Origin: an uncultured Parabacteroides sp.
Lineage (GTDB): Bacteria; Bacteroidota; Bacteroidia; Bacteroidales; Tannerellaceae
Reading direction: 5' to 3'
NCBI RefSeq assembly: GCF_902493135.1
Contig: NZ_CABUOD010000047.1
Coordinates: 1-31,364, forward strand
DNA length: 31,364 nt
Shown here: positions 1 to 7,416 of the stretch, one piece after another
Numbering within the stretch: the stretch's first letter is position 1
How the letters are laid out: the number at the start of each line of letters is the position of its first letter
The notes under the pieces: generated by a model
The model's database searches: none
The model's input: only the letters and a program-made list of their open reading frames with translations
What the model was told of the DNA's origin: nothing
Program-made: the position numbers and the translations under genes

Positions 1-2
1 CG

Positions 3-107
3 TCTTTTGATGCCGCAAGTTACATCACGCCTCAAAATTATTTAGGACAATATTGGTATAAGGCAGCAAAAGTGAACAAGACCCAATGGTATTACTATAG
101 CGGGTAA
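3..107 (+). CDS. C-terminal 34 codons of an upstream gene (partial)
   Basis: An open frame enters from the left edge and ends at a TAA at 105-107. The visible tail is rich in aromatic residues and ends in the residues QWYYYSG. It contains no motif that I can assign to a family. The GH106 gene starts 150 nt downstream on the same strand, so this could be part of the same carbohydrate-use locus, but that is only inferred from position. The 5' end lies outside the window. Confidence 0.5.
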   Translation, partial: SFDAASYITPQNYLGQYWYKAAKVNKTQWYYYSG

Positions 108-257
108 TATATTTTAACAAATCAGATAGTCGTCAAACAAGGGGAAATCTTGTCAATTTGAAAAAGCATTTTTGAAAAGATATAAATCAATATAGAAAAC
201 AGAGGTGAAAGATAATCTTGCTATTTTTACCGGCAGAATCTTAAAAAAGAACAGACC

Positions 258-3200
258 ATGAGAAAACCTCTGCTTCAAACATTGCTTTGCCTTTTGCTAT
301 CGGCTTCTTTTACGGGGAATGCCCAGGATGAGAAGGAGCTTGAATCCGGCTTTGTGAATCCGGCTGAAAAGGTACAAACTTCCGTTTATTGGTATTGGGT
401 TTCCGGGAATATCTCGGAAGAAGGCGTGAAGAAGGACCTCTATTCGATGAAAGAAGCCGGGATCAACCGGGCTTTTATCGGGAATATCGGGTTGGAAGGA
501 ATCCATACACCTTATAAGACCGTGCCGTTTTACAGTGAGGAATGGTGGAAGATACTGCATGCGGCCCTTAAAACCGCTACGGAGTTGGGCATAGAGATCG
601 GCATCTTTAATTCACCCGGATGGAGCCAGTCGGGCGGACCGTGGGTGAAACCGGAGCAGGCGATGCGTTATCTGGCATCGGTAAAGGCGGAAGTCAGCGG
701 AGGAAAACAGGTCGAGGTGTTTTTGGCGAAGCCGGATAAGGATTTTCAGGATGTAAAGGTGATCGCCTTTCCTTCTGTCGAAAAGAAAGCCACCCGGTTG
801 TCGGCGGCAAATACAAAAGTGGCATCTGCTATGTCTTTGCAGAATCCGGACCGTTTGATTGACGGTGACAAGGAAACAGCCATGCTTTTTACGGAGAAGA
901 GCGAAAAGCCGGTGGCGATCGATTTCAAGACGGACGAACCGTTTACTTTACGCAGCTTGCAAATCTTCCCCGCCCGTCAGCCGATTCAAACCAATGCCCG
1001 CTTATTGGTGAAAGAAGACGGGGACTACCGGATGCTGTCCGAATTTAAGATCGACCGTTTCAATGCGAATCCGAATGTCGGCTTTGATCCGTATGCTCCG
1101 GTCGTCATTTCTGTCCCGGCAACGACAGCGAGCGAGTTCCGGCTGGAACTGGCCAACACGGAATCCGGTACGGGATTGGGAGAGGTGGAGTTTTCCTCCC
1201 TTCCTGCCGTCGAACGTTATCCTGAAAAGACATTAGCCAAGATGTTTCAGGCACCGCTCCCCTATTGGCATGAATACCAGTGGCCGGTACAACCGGAAAC
1301 GGATGAGCCCTCTATGGTGATCGATCCGGGGGAAGTATTGGATATTTCAGCCTTCTTGCAGGGTGACCGCCTTGTCTGGAAAGCTCCGGCGGGAGAATGG
1401 ACGATCTTGCGTACCGGTATGCTCCCGACAGGCGTGACAAACAGCCCGGCCGATCCCGAAGCGACCGGACTGGAGACGGATAAGATGAGCCGCAAGCATG
1501 TCGAAGCACACTTCGAGGCTTTCATGGGAGAAATATACCGTCGTATTCCGGCAGAAGACCGTGCCTGTTGGAAAGTAGTCGTACAAGACAGCTACGAAAC
1601 AGGCGGGCAAAACTTTACCGACGATTTCTTGTCGGAATTCCAGGCGCGTTACGGCTATGACCCGTTACCGTTCCTTCCCGTCTATGAAGGATATGTGGTC
1701 AAGAGCGAGGACCGTTCCGACCGTTTCCTGTGGGACCTGCGACGCCTGATCGCAGATAAGGTTGCATACGACTATGTCGGCGGTTTGCGGGATGTCTGCC
1801 ATAAATATGGCTTGACGACCTGGTTGGAAAACTACGGGCACTGGGGGTTCCCCGGTGAGTTCCTGCAATACGGCGGACAGTCGGACGAGATAGGAGGCGA
1901 GTTCTGGAGCTTTGGCGATTTGGGGAATATCGAGAACCGTGCCGCCTCTTCCTGCGGACATATTTATGGAAAACGGAAGATTTCGGCCGAATCGTTCACC
2001 AGCGGCGGGACGCCTTTCAGCTGCTATCCCGCCATGATGAAACAGCGTGGCGACCGTTTCTTTACGGAAGGAATCAACAATACGTTGTTGCACGTCTACA
2101 TCTCGCAACCTTCGGAAGAACGGGAGCCGGGGATGAACGCCTGGTTCAGCAGCGAATTCAATCGGTTGAACACCTGGTATCCGCAGATGGATTTGTTTAC
2201 ATCTTATCTGAAACGTGTCAATTATATGTTGCAGCAAGGTTTGAATATTGCCGATGTCGCTTATTTCATCGGCGAAGATGCCCCCAAGATGACCGGTATC
2301 GCGGAACCGGAACTGCCGAAAGGTTACCAGTTCGATTATATCAATGCCGAGGTGATCGAACGCGACCTCTTTGTCAAAGACGGTTTGCTGACGTTGCCTC
2401 ACGGCACGCAATACCGGATACTGGTACTTCCCAAGCTCGAAACCATGCGGCCCGAACTGCTTGCCAAGATCAGGAAACTGATCGAAGACGGGGCGGTGGT
2501 CTTAGGTCCGGCTCCGAAACGTTCGCCGAGCGGCGAATCTTTCCCGGCGGCTGACGGACAGGTTAAGAAGTTGGCGGACGGATTATGGGCCGGCCTGGAC
2601 GGGCGAAGCGTGAAGGCGGTCAAAAGAGGAAAAGGAGAATTGCTGTTTGGCATGACAATGGAAGAGGCCTTGAAGCATATCGGTTGTGTACCTGACTGCG
2701 GATTGCCGGCGGATGCTCCGGTGCTCTACGGACACCGTTCTGTCGGGGATGCCGAGATCTATTTTATCTCCAACCAGAAAGACGAGACGGTCGAGATCCG
2801 TCCGGAATTCCGTATCCGTTCGAGACAACCGGAGTTGTGGGATGCGATAACCGGCCGTATCCGTACGCTCCCGGCTTATGAAGAGACAGTCGCGGGAACG
2901 GTCGTCCCTTTGAAGTTGTGTCCTTATGAGAGCGCTTTTGTCGTGTTCCGTCGGCCTGCCGTAAAGGCTGCGGGAACGGGATTGCGGCTGAACTATCCGG
3001 TTCCGCAGACGCTTGTTCGCTTGGATGCCCCCTGGAAAGTTTCCTTCGAGGAAAAGAGGAGGGGCCCGGCGACCCGGACTTTCGCCCGCCTGGAAGATAT
3101 CAGCAAGAACGAGGACCCCGATATCCGCTATTACTCCGGTACGATTTGGTACGAGACGGAATTTAAGCTGAAAAAGAAACCGGAAGGCGAATTGTATCTG

Positions 3201-3485
3201 AATCTGAACGATGTCGGTGTAATGGCAAAAGTGAAGATCAACGGCCGGTATGCCGGAGGCGTTTGGACGGCTCCCTACAGGGTAAATGTCACGGATTGGG
3301 TTCGGAAAGGGAAGAATAAAGTCGAAATAGAGGTCGTTACCACTTGGATGAACCGCTTGATCGGCGACAGCGGTTTACCGGAGTCCGAACGGAAAACCTG
3401 GACGCCTTGTAACAGTTGGAAACCTGCCGATACGTTGCAGAAATCCGGCCTGGTCGGTCCCGTTTATATAGAAAGTGTGAATTGA
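258..3485 (+). CDS. Secreted GH106-family alpha-L-rhamnosidase-like glycoside hydrolase
   Basis: The 1075-residue protein starts with a Sec signal peptide (basic MRKP, hydrophobic stretch, cleavage near GNAQ, residue 23) without a lipobox, so a periplasmic or secreted location is likely. Residues about 33-130 have the GH106 opening pattern: WYWVSGNISEEGVKKDL, then EWWKILHAA and GIFNSPGWSQSGGPW. Acidic residues in conserved-looking contexts are E447 (DSYETG) and E578 (SAESFTSGG). They are candidates for catalysis, but I could not align them. The C-terminal 110 residues look like a galactose-binding-type beta-sandwich (LNLNDVGVMAKVKINGRYAGG). GH106 enzymes release alpha-L-rhamnose from pectic or other plant and host-associated glycans, and this length is normal for the family. 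The exact linkage cannot be read from sequence. No consensus promoter was seen in 108-257, so it may be transcribed with the partial upstream gene. Confidence 0.85.
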   Translation: MRKPLLQTLLCLLLSASFTGNAQDEKELESGFVNPAEKVQTSVYWYWVSGNISEEGVKKDLYSMKEAGINRAFIGNIGLEGIHTPYKTVPFYSEEWWKILHAALKTATELGIEIGIFNSPGWSQSGGPWVKPEQAMRYLASVKAEVSGGKQVEVFLAKPDKDFQDVKVIAFPSVEKKATRLSAANTKVASAMSLQNPDRLIDGDKETAMLFTEKSEKPVAIDFKTDEPFTLRSLQIFPARQPIQTNARLLVKEDGDYRMLSEFKIDRFNANPNVGFDPYAPVVISVPATTASEFRLELANTESGTGLGEVEFSSLPAVERYPEKTLAKMFQAPLPYWHEYQWPVQPETDEPSMVIDPGEVLDISAFLQGDRLVWKAPAGEWTILRTGMLPTGVTNSPADPEATGLETDKMSRKHVEAHFEAFMGEIYRRIPAEDRACWKVVVQDSYETGGQNFTDDFLSEFQARYGYDPLPFLPVYEGYVVKSEDRSDRFLWDLRRLIADKVAYDYVGGLRDVCHKYGLTTWLENYGHWGFPGEFLQYGGQSDEIGGEFWSFGDLGNIENRAASSCGHIYGKRKISAESFTSGGTPFSCYPAMMKQRGDRFFTEGINNTLLHVYISQPSEEREPGMNAWFSSEFNRLNTWYPQMDLFTSYLKRVNYMLQQGLNIADVAYFIGEDAPKMTGIAEPELPKGYQFDYINAEVIERDLFVKDGLLTLPHGTQYRILVLPKLETMRPELLAKIRKLIEDGAVVLGPAPKRSPSGESFPAADGQVKKLADGLWAGLDGRSVKAVKRGKGELLFGMTMEEALKHIGCVPDCGLPADAPVLYGHRSVGDAEIYFISNQKDETVEIRPEFRIRSRQPELWDAITGRIRTLPAYEETVAGTVVPLKLCPYESAFVVFRRPAVKAAGTGLRLNYPVPQTLVRLDAPWKVSFEEKRRGPATRTFARLEDISKNEDPDIRYYSGTIWYETEFKLKKKPEGELYLNLNDVGVMAKVKINGRYAGGVWTAPYRVNVTDWVRKGKNKVEIEVVTTWMNRLIGDSGLPESERKTWTPCNSWKPADTLQKSGLVGPVYIESVN

Positions 3486-3516
3486 TTGTTTCCGAATGTG
3501 AATGTCAACCGTTTAC

Positions 3517-3547
3517 TTGGCAAAACGGCAATCCTTTTTTACCTTTG
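3517..3547 (+). promoter_or_regulatory. Bacteroidetes-type promoter for uvrA
   Basis: A TTG at 3517-3519 and TACCTTTG at 3540-3547 are separated by 20 nt, matching the Bacteroidetes -33/-7 consensus. The predicted start near 3554 gives a leader of about 67 nt that contains the hairpin at 3562-3593. Confidence 0.75.
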
Positions 3548-3561
3548 CGATGTTTATATTG

Positions 3562-3593
3562 GGCACGGGTCACACGTATGTGTGATCCGTGCC
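3562..3593 (+). promoter_or_regulatory. Stable hairpin in the uvrA leader
   Basis: GCACGGGTCACAC (3563-3575) and GTGTGATCCGTGC (3580-3592) pair over 13 positions with one G-T wobble, around a GTAT loop. One further G-C pair extends it. It lies between the uvrA promoter and the start codon. No T-run follows, so it is a poor intrinsic terminator for the upstream gene. It may be a leader structure or the site of a DNA-binding regulator. Confidence 0.6.
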
Positions 3594-3620
3594 TATATGT
3601 CAGGCTGATAAATCATCATT

Positions 3621-6404
3621 ATGTCCGAAAACAATTCTATATTCATCAAGGGAGCTCGAATCAATAACCTGAAAAATATCGATGTCGAGATTCCCAGAGA
3701 TAAACTGGTCGTTATAACCGGCCTTTCCGGTAGTGGAAAATCATCATTGGCATTTGATACGTTGTATGCGGAAGGGCAGCGCCGCTATGTGGAGAGCCTT
3801 TCGGCATACGCCCGCCAGTTCCTGGGGCGTATGAGTAAGCCGGAGTGCGACTATATCAAAGGCATTCCCCCTGCCATCGCCATCGAACAAAAGGTGAACA
3901 CCCGCAACCCGCGCTCGACGGTGGGAACTTCTACGGAGATATACGAATACCTTCGCCTCCTGTATGCCCGTATCGGGAAAACCATCTCTCCCGTCTCCGG
4001 GCTGGAAGTGAAGAAACATCAGGTAAGCGATATCGTGAAAGAAGTCTTAGGCTATCCCGCCGGAACGCGCTTTGCCGTGTACGCCCCTGTCGTCCTGCCG
4101 GATGGGCGTGGCATAAAGGAGCAATTGGAAATCCTGCAAAAAGAAGGGTACACCCGTTTGTCCATCAACGAGACCGTTTACCGTATCGGTGAAGTGCTGG
4201 CGGACGACGCATTGCTTTCTTCCCCCGTGATCGAACTGTTGATCGACCGCCTGGTCGTATCGGATGACAAGACCTTGAAAAGCCGTCTTGCCGATTCTGC
4301 CGAAACGGCTTTCTTCGAAGGGCACGATACCTGTATCATCCGTATCTACACACCCGAAGGGACGGTTGTAAAAGAATATTCCAAGAAATTCGAGGCCGAT
4401 GGCAGGGTGTTCGAGGAGCCGACCGATATGATGTTCAGCTTCAATAACCCGTTAGGCGCCTGCCCGACTTGCGAAGGGTTCGGGAAGGTGCTCGGTATCG
4501 ATGAGAATCTGGTCGTGCCGGATAAAAGCCTGTCCGTTTTCCAGGGAGCGGTAGTCTGCTGGAAAGGCGATGTGATGGGAGAGTGGCTGAAAGAGTTTAT
4601 CGTGAAGAGCGAAAAATACGACTTTCCGATCCACCGCCCCTATTACGACCTGACGCAAAAGGAGAAAGACCTGCTTTGGCACGGTGCCCGCGGACTGCAC
4701 GGCATCGACGACTTTTTTAAGTTTGTGGAAGAGAACCTCTATAAGATACAGTACCGTGTGATGCTGGCACGTTATCGCGGGAAGACCGTTTGCCCGACCT
4801 GCAAAGGATCCCGTCTGCGTCCCGAAGCCCTGTATGTAAAGGTGGGAGGGAAAGATATCGCGGAACTGGTCTCCCTTCCGATCACGGAAGCAAAAGCCTT
4901 TTTCGATCACCTTCGACTCGATGAGAACGAGGCGTCGATCGCCAAACGGTTGCTGACGGAGATCACCAACCGCCTGCAATTCCTGCTGGATGTGGGATTG
5001 GGCTACCTGACGCTCGACCGCCTGTCCGCCTCCCTCTCAGGCGGGGAAAGCCAGCGCATCAATTTGGCGACCTCTTTGGGAAGCAGCCTGGTCGGGTCTC
5101 TTTATATATTGGATGAACCGAGTATCGGACTTCATTCGCGCGACACCGATTTGTTGATCAAGGTACTCCGGCAATTGCAGGCATTAGGCAATACGGTTGT
5201 CGTGGTGGAACATGACGAAGAGATTATCCGGGCGGCCGATTACATTATCGATATCGGTCCGAAAGCCGGTCGCCTGGGCGGAGAAGTGGTTTACCAGGGG
5301 GATGTGGATGACCTGAAAACCAGCAGCAGCTATACCGTCCGCTATTTGACAGGGGAGGACCAGATAGAAGTGCCCCTTTATCGCCGTCCCTGGAATAATT
5401 ATATCGAGGTGAAAGGCGCCCGCAAAAACAACCTGAAAGGTATCGATGTGAAGTTTCCCCTGAACGTGATGACAGTCGTGACGGGCGTCAGCGGTTCGGG
5501 TAAAAGTTCGCTCGTGCGTGATATCTTCTACGAAGGAGTCAAGCATTATTTGGATGAGGCCGCCCGACTGATGGTAGACTGTTCCGGCCTGGAGGGCGAT
5601 ATGCACATGATCAAAAGCATCGAGTTTGTCGACCAGAACTCCATCGGAAAGAGTTCCCGTTCCAATCCGGTGACCTATATCGGGGCCTACGACGAAATCC
5701 GTAAGCTTTACGGCGAACAGCCTCTTGCCAAGCAGATGGGCTATTCGGCTGCCTATTTCTCTTTTAACAAGGAAGGCGGACGGTGTGAAGAATGTAAAGG
5801 AGAAGGAAAGATCACGGTCGAGATGCAGTTCATGGCCGATATCACCCTCGAGTGCGAAACCTGCCACGGCAAGCGTTTCAAACAGGATGTGCTCGATGTC
5901 GAATATCACGGCGCGAGCATCTACGACACGCTGGAAATGACCGTGAACCAGGCGATCGAGTTTTTCGGGCAGTATCCGGGGTCACAGGAAAAGAAGATCG
6001 TCAAAAAGCTGAAACCTCTTCAGGATGTCGGGCTGGGGTACATCAAGCTCGGCCAGACTTCATCTACTTTGTCCGGCGGTGAAAACCAGCGTGTGAAACT
6101 TGCCTACTATCTTGGCCAGGAGAAGCAGGAACCGACGCTTTTCGTCTTTGACGAGCCGACGACCGGTTTGCATTTCCATGACATCAAGACTTTGTTGAAG
6201 GCTTTCAACGCCCTGATCGATAAAGGCCATACGGTCGTCATTATCGAGCATAACATGGATGTGATCAAATGTGCCGACTATCTGGTTGACCTTGGTCCCG
6301 AAGGGGGAAATGCCGGAGGCAACCTGGTCTGCGCCGGAACGCCGGAAGAGGTGGCGATGTGCGAGGCATCCTACACGGGAAGGTATTTAAAAGATAAACT
6401 CTGA
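3621..6404 (+). CDS. uvrA: Excinuclease ABC subunit A (UvrA)
   Basis: UvrA is the ATPase that finds damaged DNA and loads UvrB in nucleotide excision repair. This 927-residue protein has both ABC modules: Walker A GLSGSGKSS at 34-42 and GVSGSGKSS at 622-630, signatures LSGGESQR near 472 and LSGGENQR in the second half, and Walker B with D498-E499. A C-terminal zinc finger is intact (C722, C725, C745, C748), and further CxxC pairs lie at 281/284 and 391/394. The start ATG fits the leader and gives the usual N-terminus. The second module reads LGQEKQEPTLFVFDEPTTGLHF rather than the commoner form I recall (KRDTGNTFYILDEP). Many Bacteroidales have two UvrA proteins, and this may be the second paralogue. 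It still has all ATPase and zinc residues I can check. Confidence 0.93.
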   Translation: MSENNSIFIKGARINNLKNIDVEIPRDKLVVITGLSGSGKSSLAFDTLYAEGQRRYVESLSAYARQFLGRMSKPECDYIKGIPPAIAIEQKVNTRNPRSTVGTSTEIYEYLRLLYARIGKTISPVSGLEVKKHQVSDIVKEVLGYPAGTRFAVYAPVVLPDGRGIKEQLEILQKEGYTRLSINETVYRIGEVLADDALLSSPVIELLIDRLVVSDDKTLKSRLADSAETAFFEGHDTCIIRIYTPEGTVVKEYSKKFEADGRVFEEPTDMMFSFNNPLGACPTCEGFGKVLGIDENLVVPDKSLSVFQGAVVCWKGDVMGEWLKEFIVKSEKYDFPIHRPYYDLTQKEKDLLWHGARGLHGIDDFFKFVEENLYKIQYRVMLARYRGKTVCPTCKGSRLRPEALYVKVGGKDIAELVSLPITEAKAFFDHLRLDENEASIAKRLLTEITNRLQFLLDVGLGYLTLDRLSASLSGGESQRINLATSLGSSLVGSLYILDEPSIGLHSRDTDLLIKVLRQLQALGNTVVVVEHDEEIIRAADYIIDIGPKAGRLGGEVVYQGDVDDLKTSSSYTVRYLTGEDQIEVPLYRRPWNNYIEVKGARKNNLKGIDVKFPLNVMTVVTGVSGSGKSSLVRDIFYEGVKHYLDEAARLMVDCSGLEGDMHMIKSIEFVDQNSIGKSSRSNPVTYIGAYDEIRKLYGEQPLAKQMGYSAAYFSFNKEGGRCEECKGEGKITVEMQFMADITLECETCHGKRFKQDVLDVEYHGASIYDTLEMTVNQAIEFFGQYPGSQEKKIVKKLKPLQDVGLGYIKLGQTSSTLSGGENQRVKLAYYLGQEKQEPTLFVFDEPTTGLHFHDIKTLLKAFNALIDKGHTVVIIEHNMDVIKCADYLVDLGPEGGNAGGNLVCAGTPEEVAMCEASYTGRYLKDKL

Positions 6405-6411
6405 TAAGAAT

Positions 6412-6477
6412 GGAGGTGTGCCAAACGCTCCTGTTCCCGCGCTTGGCACGGTAGCAAGGCGATGTTGACACACCTCC
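6412..6477. repeat. Nested, mutually exclusive inverted repeats between uvrA and the YtxH-like gene
   Basis: GGAGGTGTG (6412-6420) pairs with CACACCTCC (6469-6477). An alternative inner stem pairs GTGCCAA (6418-6424) with TTGGCAC (6443-6449). The two stems share bases 6418-6420, so they cannot both form fully. A T-rich stretch (6496-6507) follows on the plus strand, so it may end uvrA transcription. The region separates convergent genes. Confidence 0.5.
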
Positions 6478-6500
6478 GTTCAAATTGCTGTCTGCTTTTT

Positions 6501-6725
6501 TTATTTTTTGCTCTTTTCCTGCTCTGCGACCTGATGAACGCGGTCGGCGACATGTTCTACTTTATCCAGTCCTGCGTCTTTCAGGTTCATTGCTTCTTCT
6601 TTCGCTTTTGAAGCAAGGTCGTGGAGGTTTGCATGAAGGCAACGGAATTTACCGTCATCTTCCATCTTGCGGAGTACATAACCTGCTGCGACTCCGACTA
6701 CCATACCGATTAATAAATCTTTCAT
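6501..6725 (-). CDS. Small YtxH-like membrane-anchored protein
   Basis: This 74-residue protein begins MKDLLIGMVVGVAAGYVLRK, a single glycine-rich membrane segment followed at once by positive residues. That is the layout of YtxH-like or general-stress membrane proteins in Bacteroidetes. Residues about 28-74 are charged and helical with heptad-like spacing (DKVEHVADRVHQVAEQEK). It converges with uvrA and is likely monocistronic. I found no consensus TAnnTTTG promoter in front of it. The function of such proteins is not established. The call rests on topology and size, not on a catalytic motif. Confidence 0.7.
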   Translation of the reverse strand: MKDLLIGMVVGVAAGYVLRKMEDDGKFRCLHANLHDLASKAKEEAMNLKDAGLDKVEHVADRVHQVAEQEKSKK

Positions 6726-7004
6726 ACCATTACGTTTTTAAATGATTACTACTTTAGTTTTGTCTCCTCAAAACAAGAGGTAAATCCGTATTGTTCCGGT
6801 TTTTAACGTATTTATAAGTATTGCGCTCCACAGCAGAGGTACAGTCTTGTCAAAATGTTTTGCTAAAACAAAGGACTGCTGTTGCCGGGGCATTGCCAAC
6901 AGACAATAAAGCGTTTTTATCCACGAAACCGGAGAGGATGTTACATAAACGGCCTTGTTTTGTCCTGTAACCCATATGTTTTGGAAAATTAAGGCTGTTT
7001 TTTC
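6726..7004. other. Intergenic region with little recognisable content
   Basis: This stretch lies between the divergent YtxH-like gene and the promoter of surface protein A. I see small hairpins only, such as CCTC/GAGG around 6767-6780 and CAAAA/TTTTG around 6852. No open frame, tRNA or consensus promoter was supported. Confidence 0.4.
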
Positions 7005-7034
7005 TTGGTGATTCGGAAAACCTATTTACCTTTG
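7005..7034 (+). promoter_or_regulatory. Bacteroidetes-type promoter upstream of surface protein A
   Basis: TTG (7005-7007) and TACCTTTG (7027-7034) are separated by 19 nt, a full consensus match. The predicted start is near 7041, about 375 nt before the surface-protein start codon. No flanking inverted repeats of the kind seen upstream of paralogue B were found, so this promoter looks fixed. Confidence 0.75.
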
Positions 7035-7040
7035 CAACGA

Positions 7041-7315
7041 TTCCGTAGTGGGCAGCGGCTCACAGGGCGCGGGGTCAATTACATATTGTAAGCATTTTAC
7101 GAAGATTATTCTGAACATAAAAATCTGCAAAATTTTTTAGTATACCGGAATAATGGACAGTAAATGCTTGCGCTGGTTACGTATAAATTCATCTACCATT
7201 GTTATGGGAAGAGTGTGTTATATCGTATAAGGCGCGGGCTATTGTTCTATTATTGGTATACGGGCTTTTGCAGATGCCTTATGTTTGATAATAGACAATA
7301 GGCCCGCGTTTTTTT
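7041..7315 (+). ncRNA. Candidate small RNA or attenuated leader upstream of surface protein A
   Basis: A consensus promoter and a strong intrinsic terminator bound a transcript of about 275 nt. Inside it a long arm can form: 7087-7097 pairs with 7162-7172 (11 positions including two wobbles) and 7105-7111 pairs with 7148-7154 (ATTATTC with GAATAAT). A 25-codon open frame runs from ATG 7153 to TAA 7228-7230 and ends just before the terminator stem begins at 7233. It does not match tmRNA, RNase P RNA or SRP RNA features that I know. It may be a stand-alone RNA or a leader that controls the gene downstream. Confidence 0.4.
7233..7315 (+). terminator. Strong intrinsic terminator inside the leader of surface protein A
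   Basis: The 5' arm 7233-7253 and 3' arm 7288-7308 pair over 20 positions with a single-base bulge on each side, followed directly by seven T (7309-7315). ATAAGGC (7227-7233) can also pair with GCCTTAT (7276-7282), which lies in the terminator loop. GCCCGCG of the 3' arm could pair with CGCGGG at 7335-7340 as well. These alternatives would fit a switchable terminator but are not proof of one. Confidence 0.8.
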
Positions 7316-7416
7316 ATGCCCGTTCATAATCATTCGCGGGGGTTGTTTTTCCCCTTCGTGAAATTAGTTGTTGGATTTTTTAACTCTATTTTATTAACAA
7401 TTAATTTTTAATGATT

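Noticed and set aside
1665..2411. A 248-codon minus-strand frame inside the GH106 gene
   Set aside because: Mirror frame of a GC-rich conserved gene, without a promoter or family pattern.
5184..5909. A 241-codon minus-strand frame inside uvrA
   Set aside because: Shadow of the second ABC module.
7041..7315. tmRNA, RNase P RNA or SRP RNA
   Set aside because: No tag frame with CCA-like 3' end, no RNase P core motif and no SRP hairpin signature was found.
7411..7416. ATG 7411 as start of surface protein A
   Set aside because: The paralogue starts with the residues encoded from ATG 7417; the upstream ATG adds only two residues and cannot be fully excluded.
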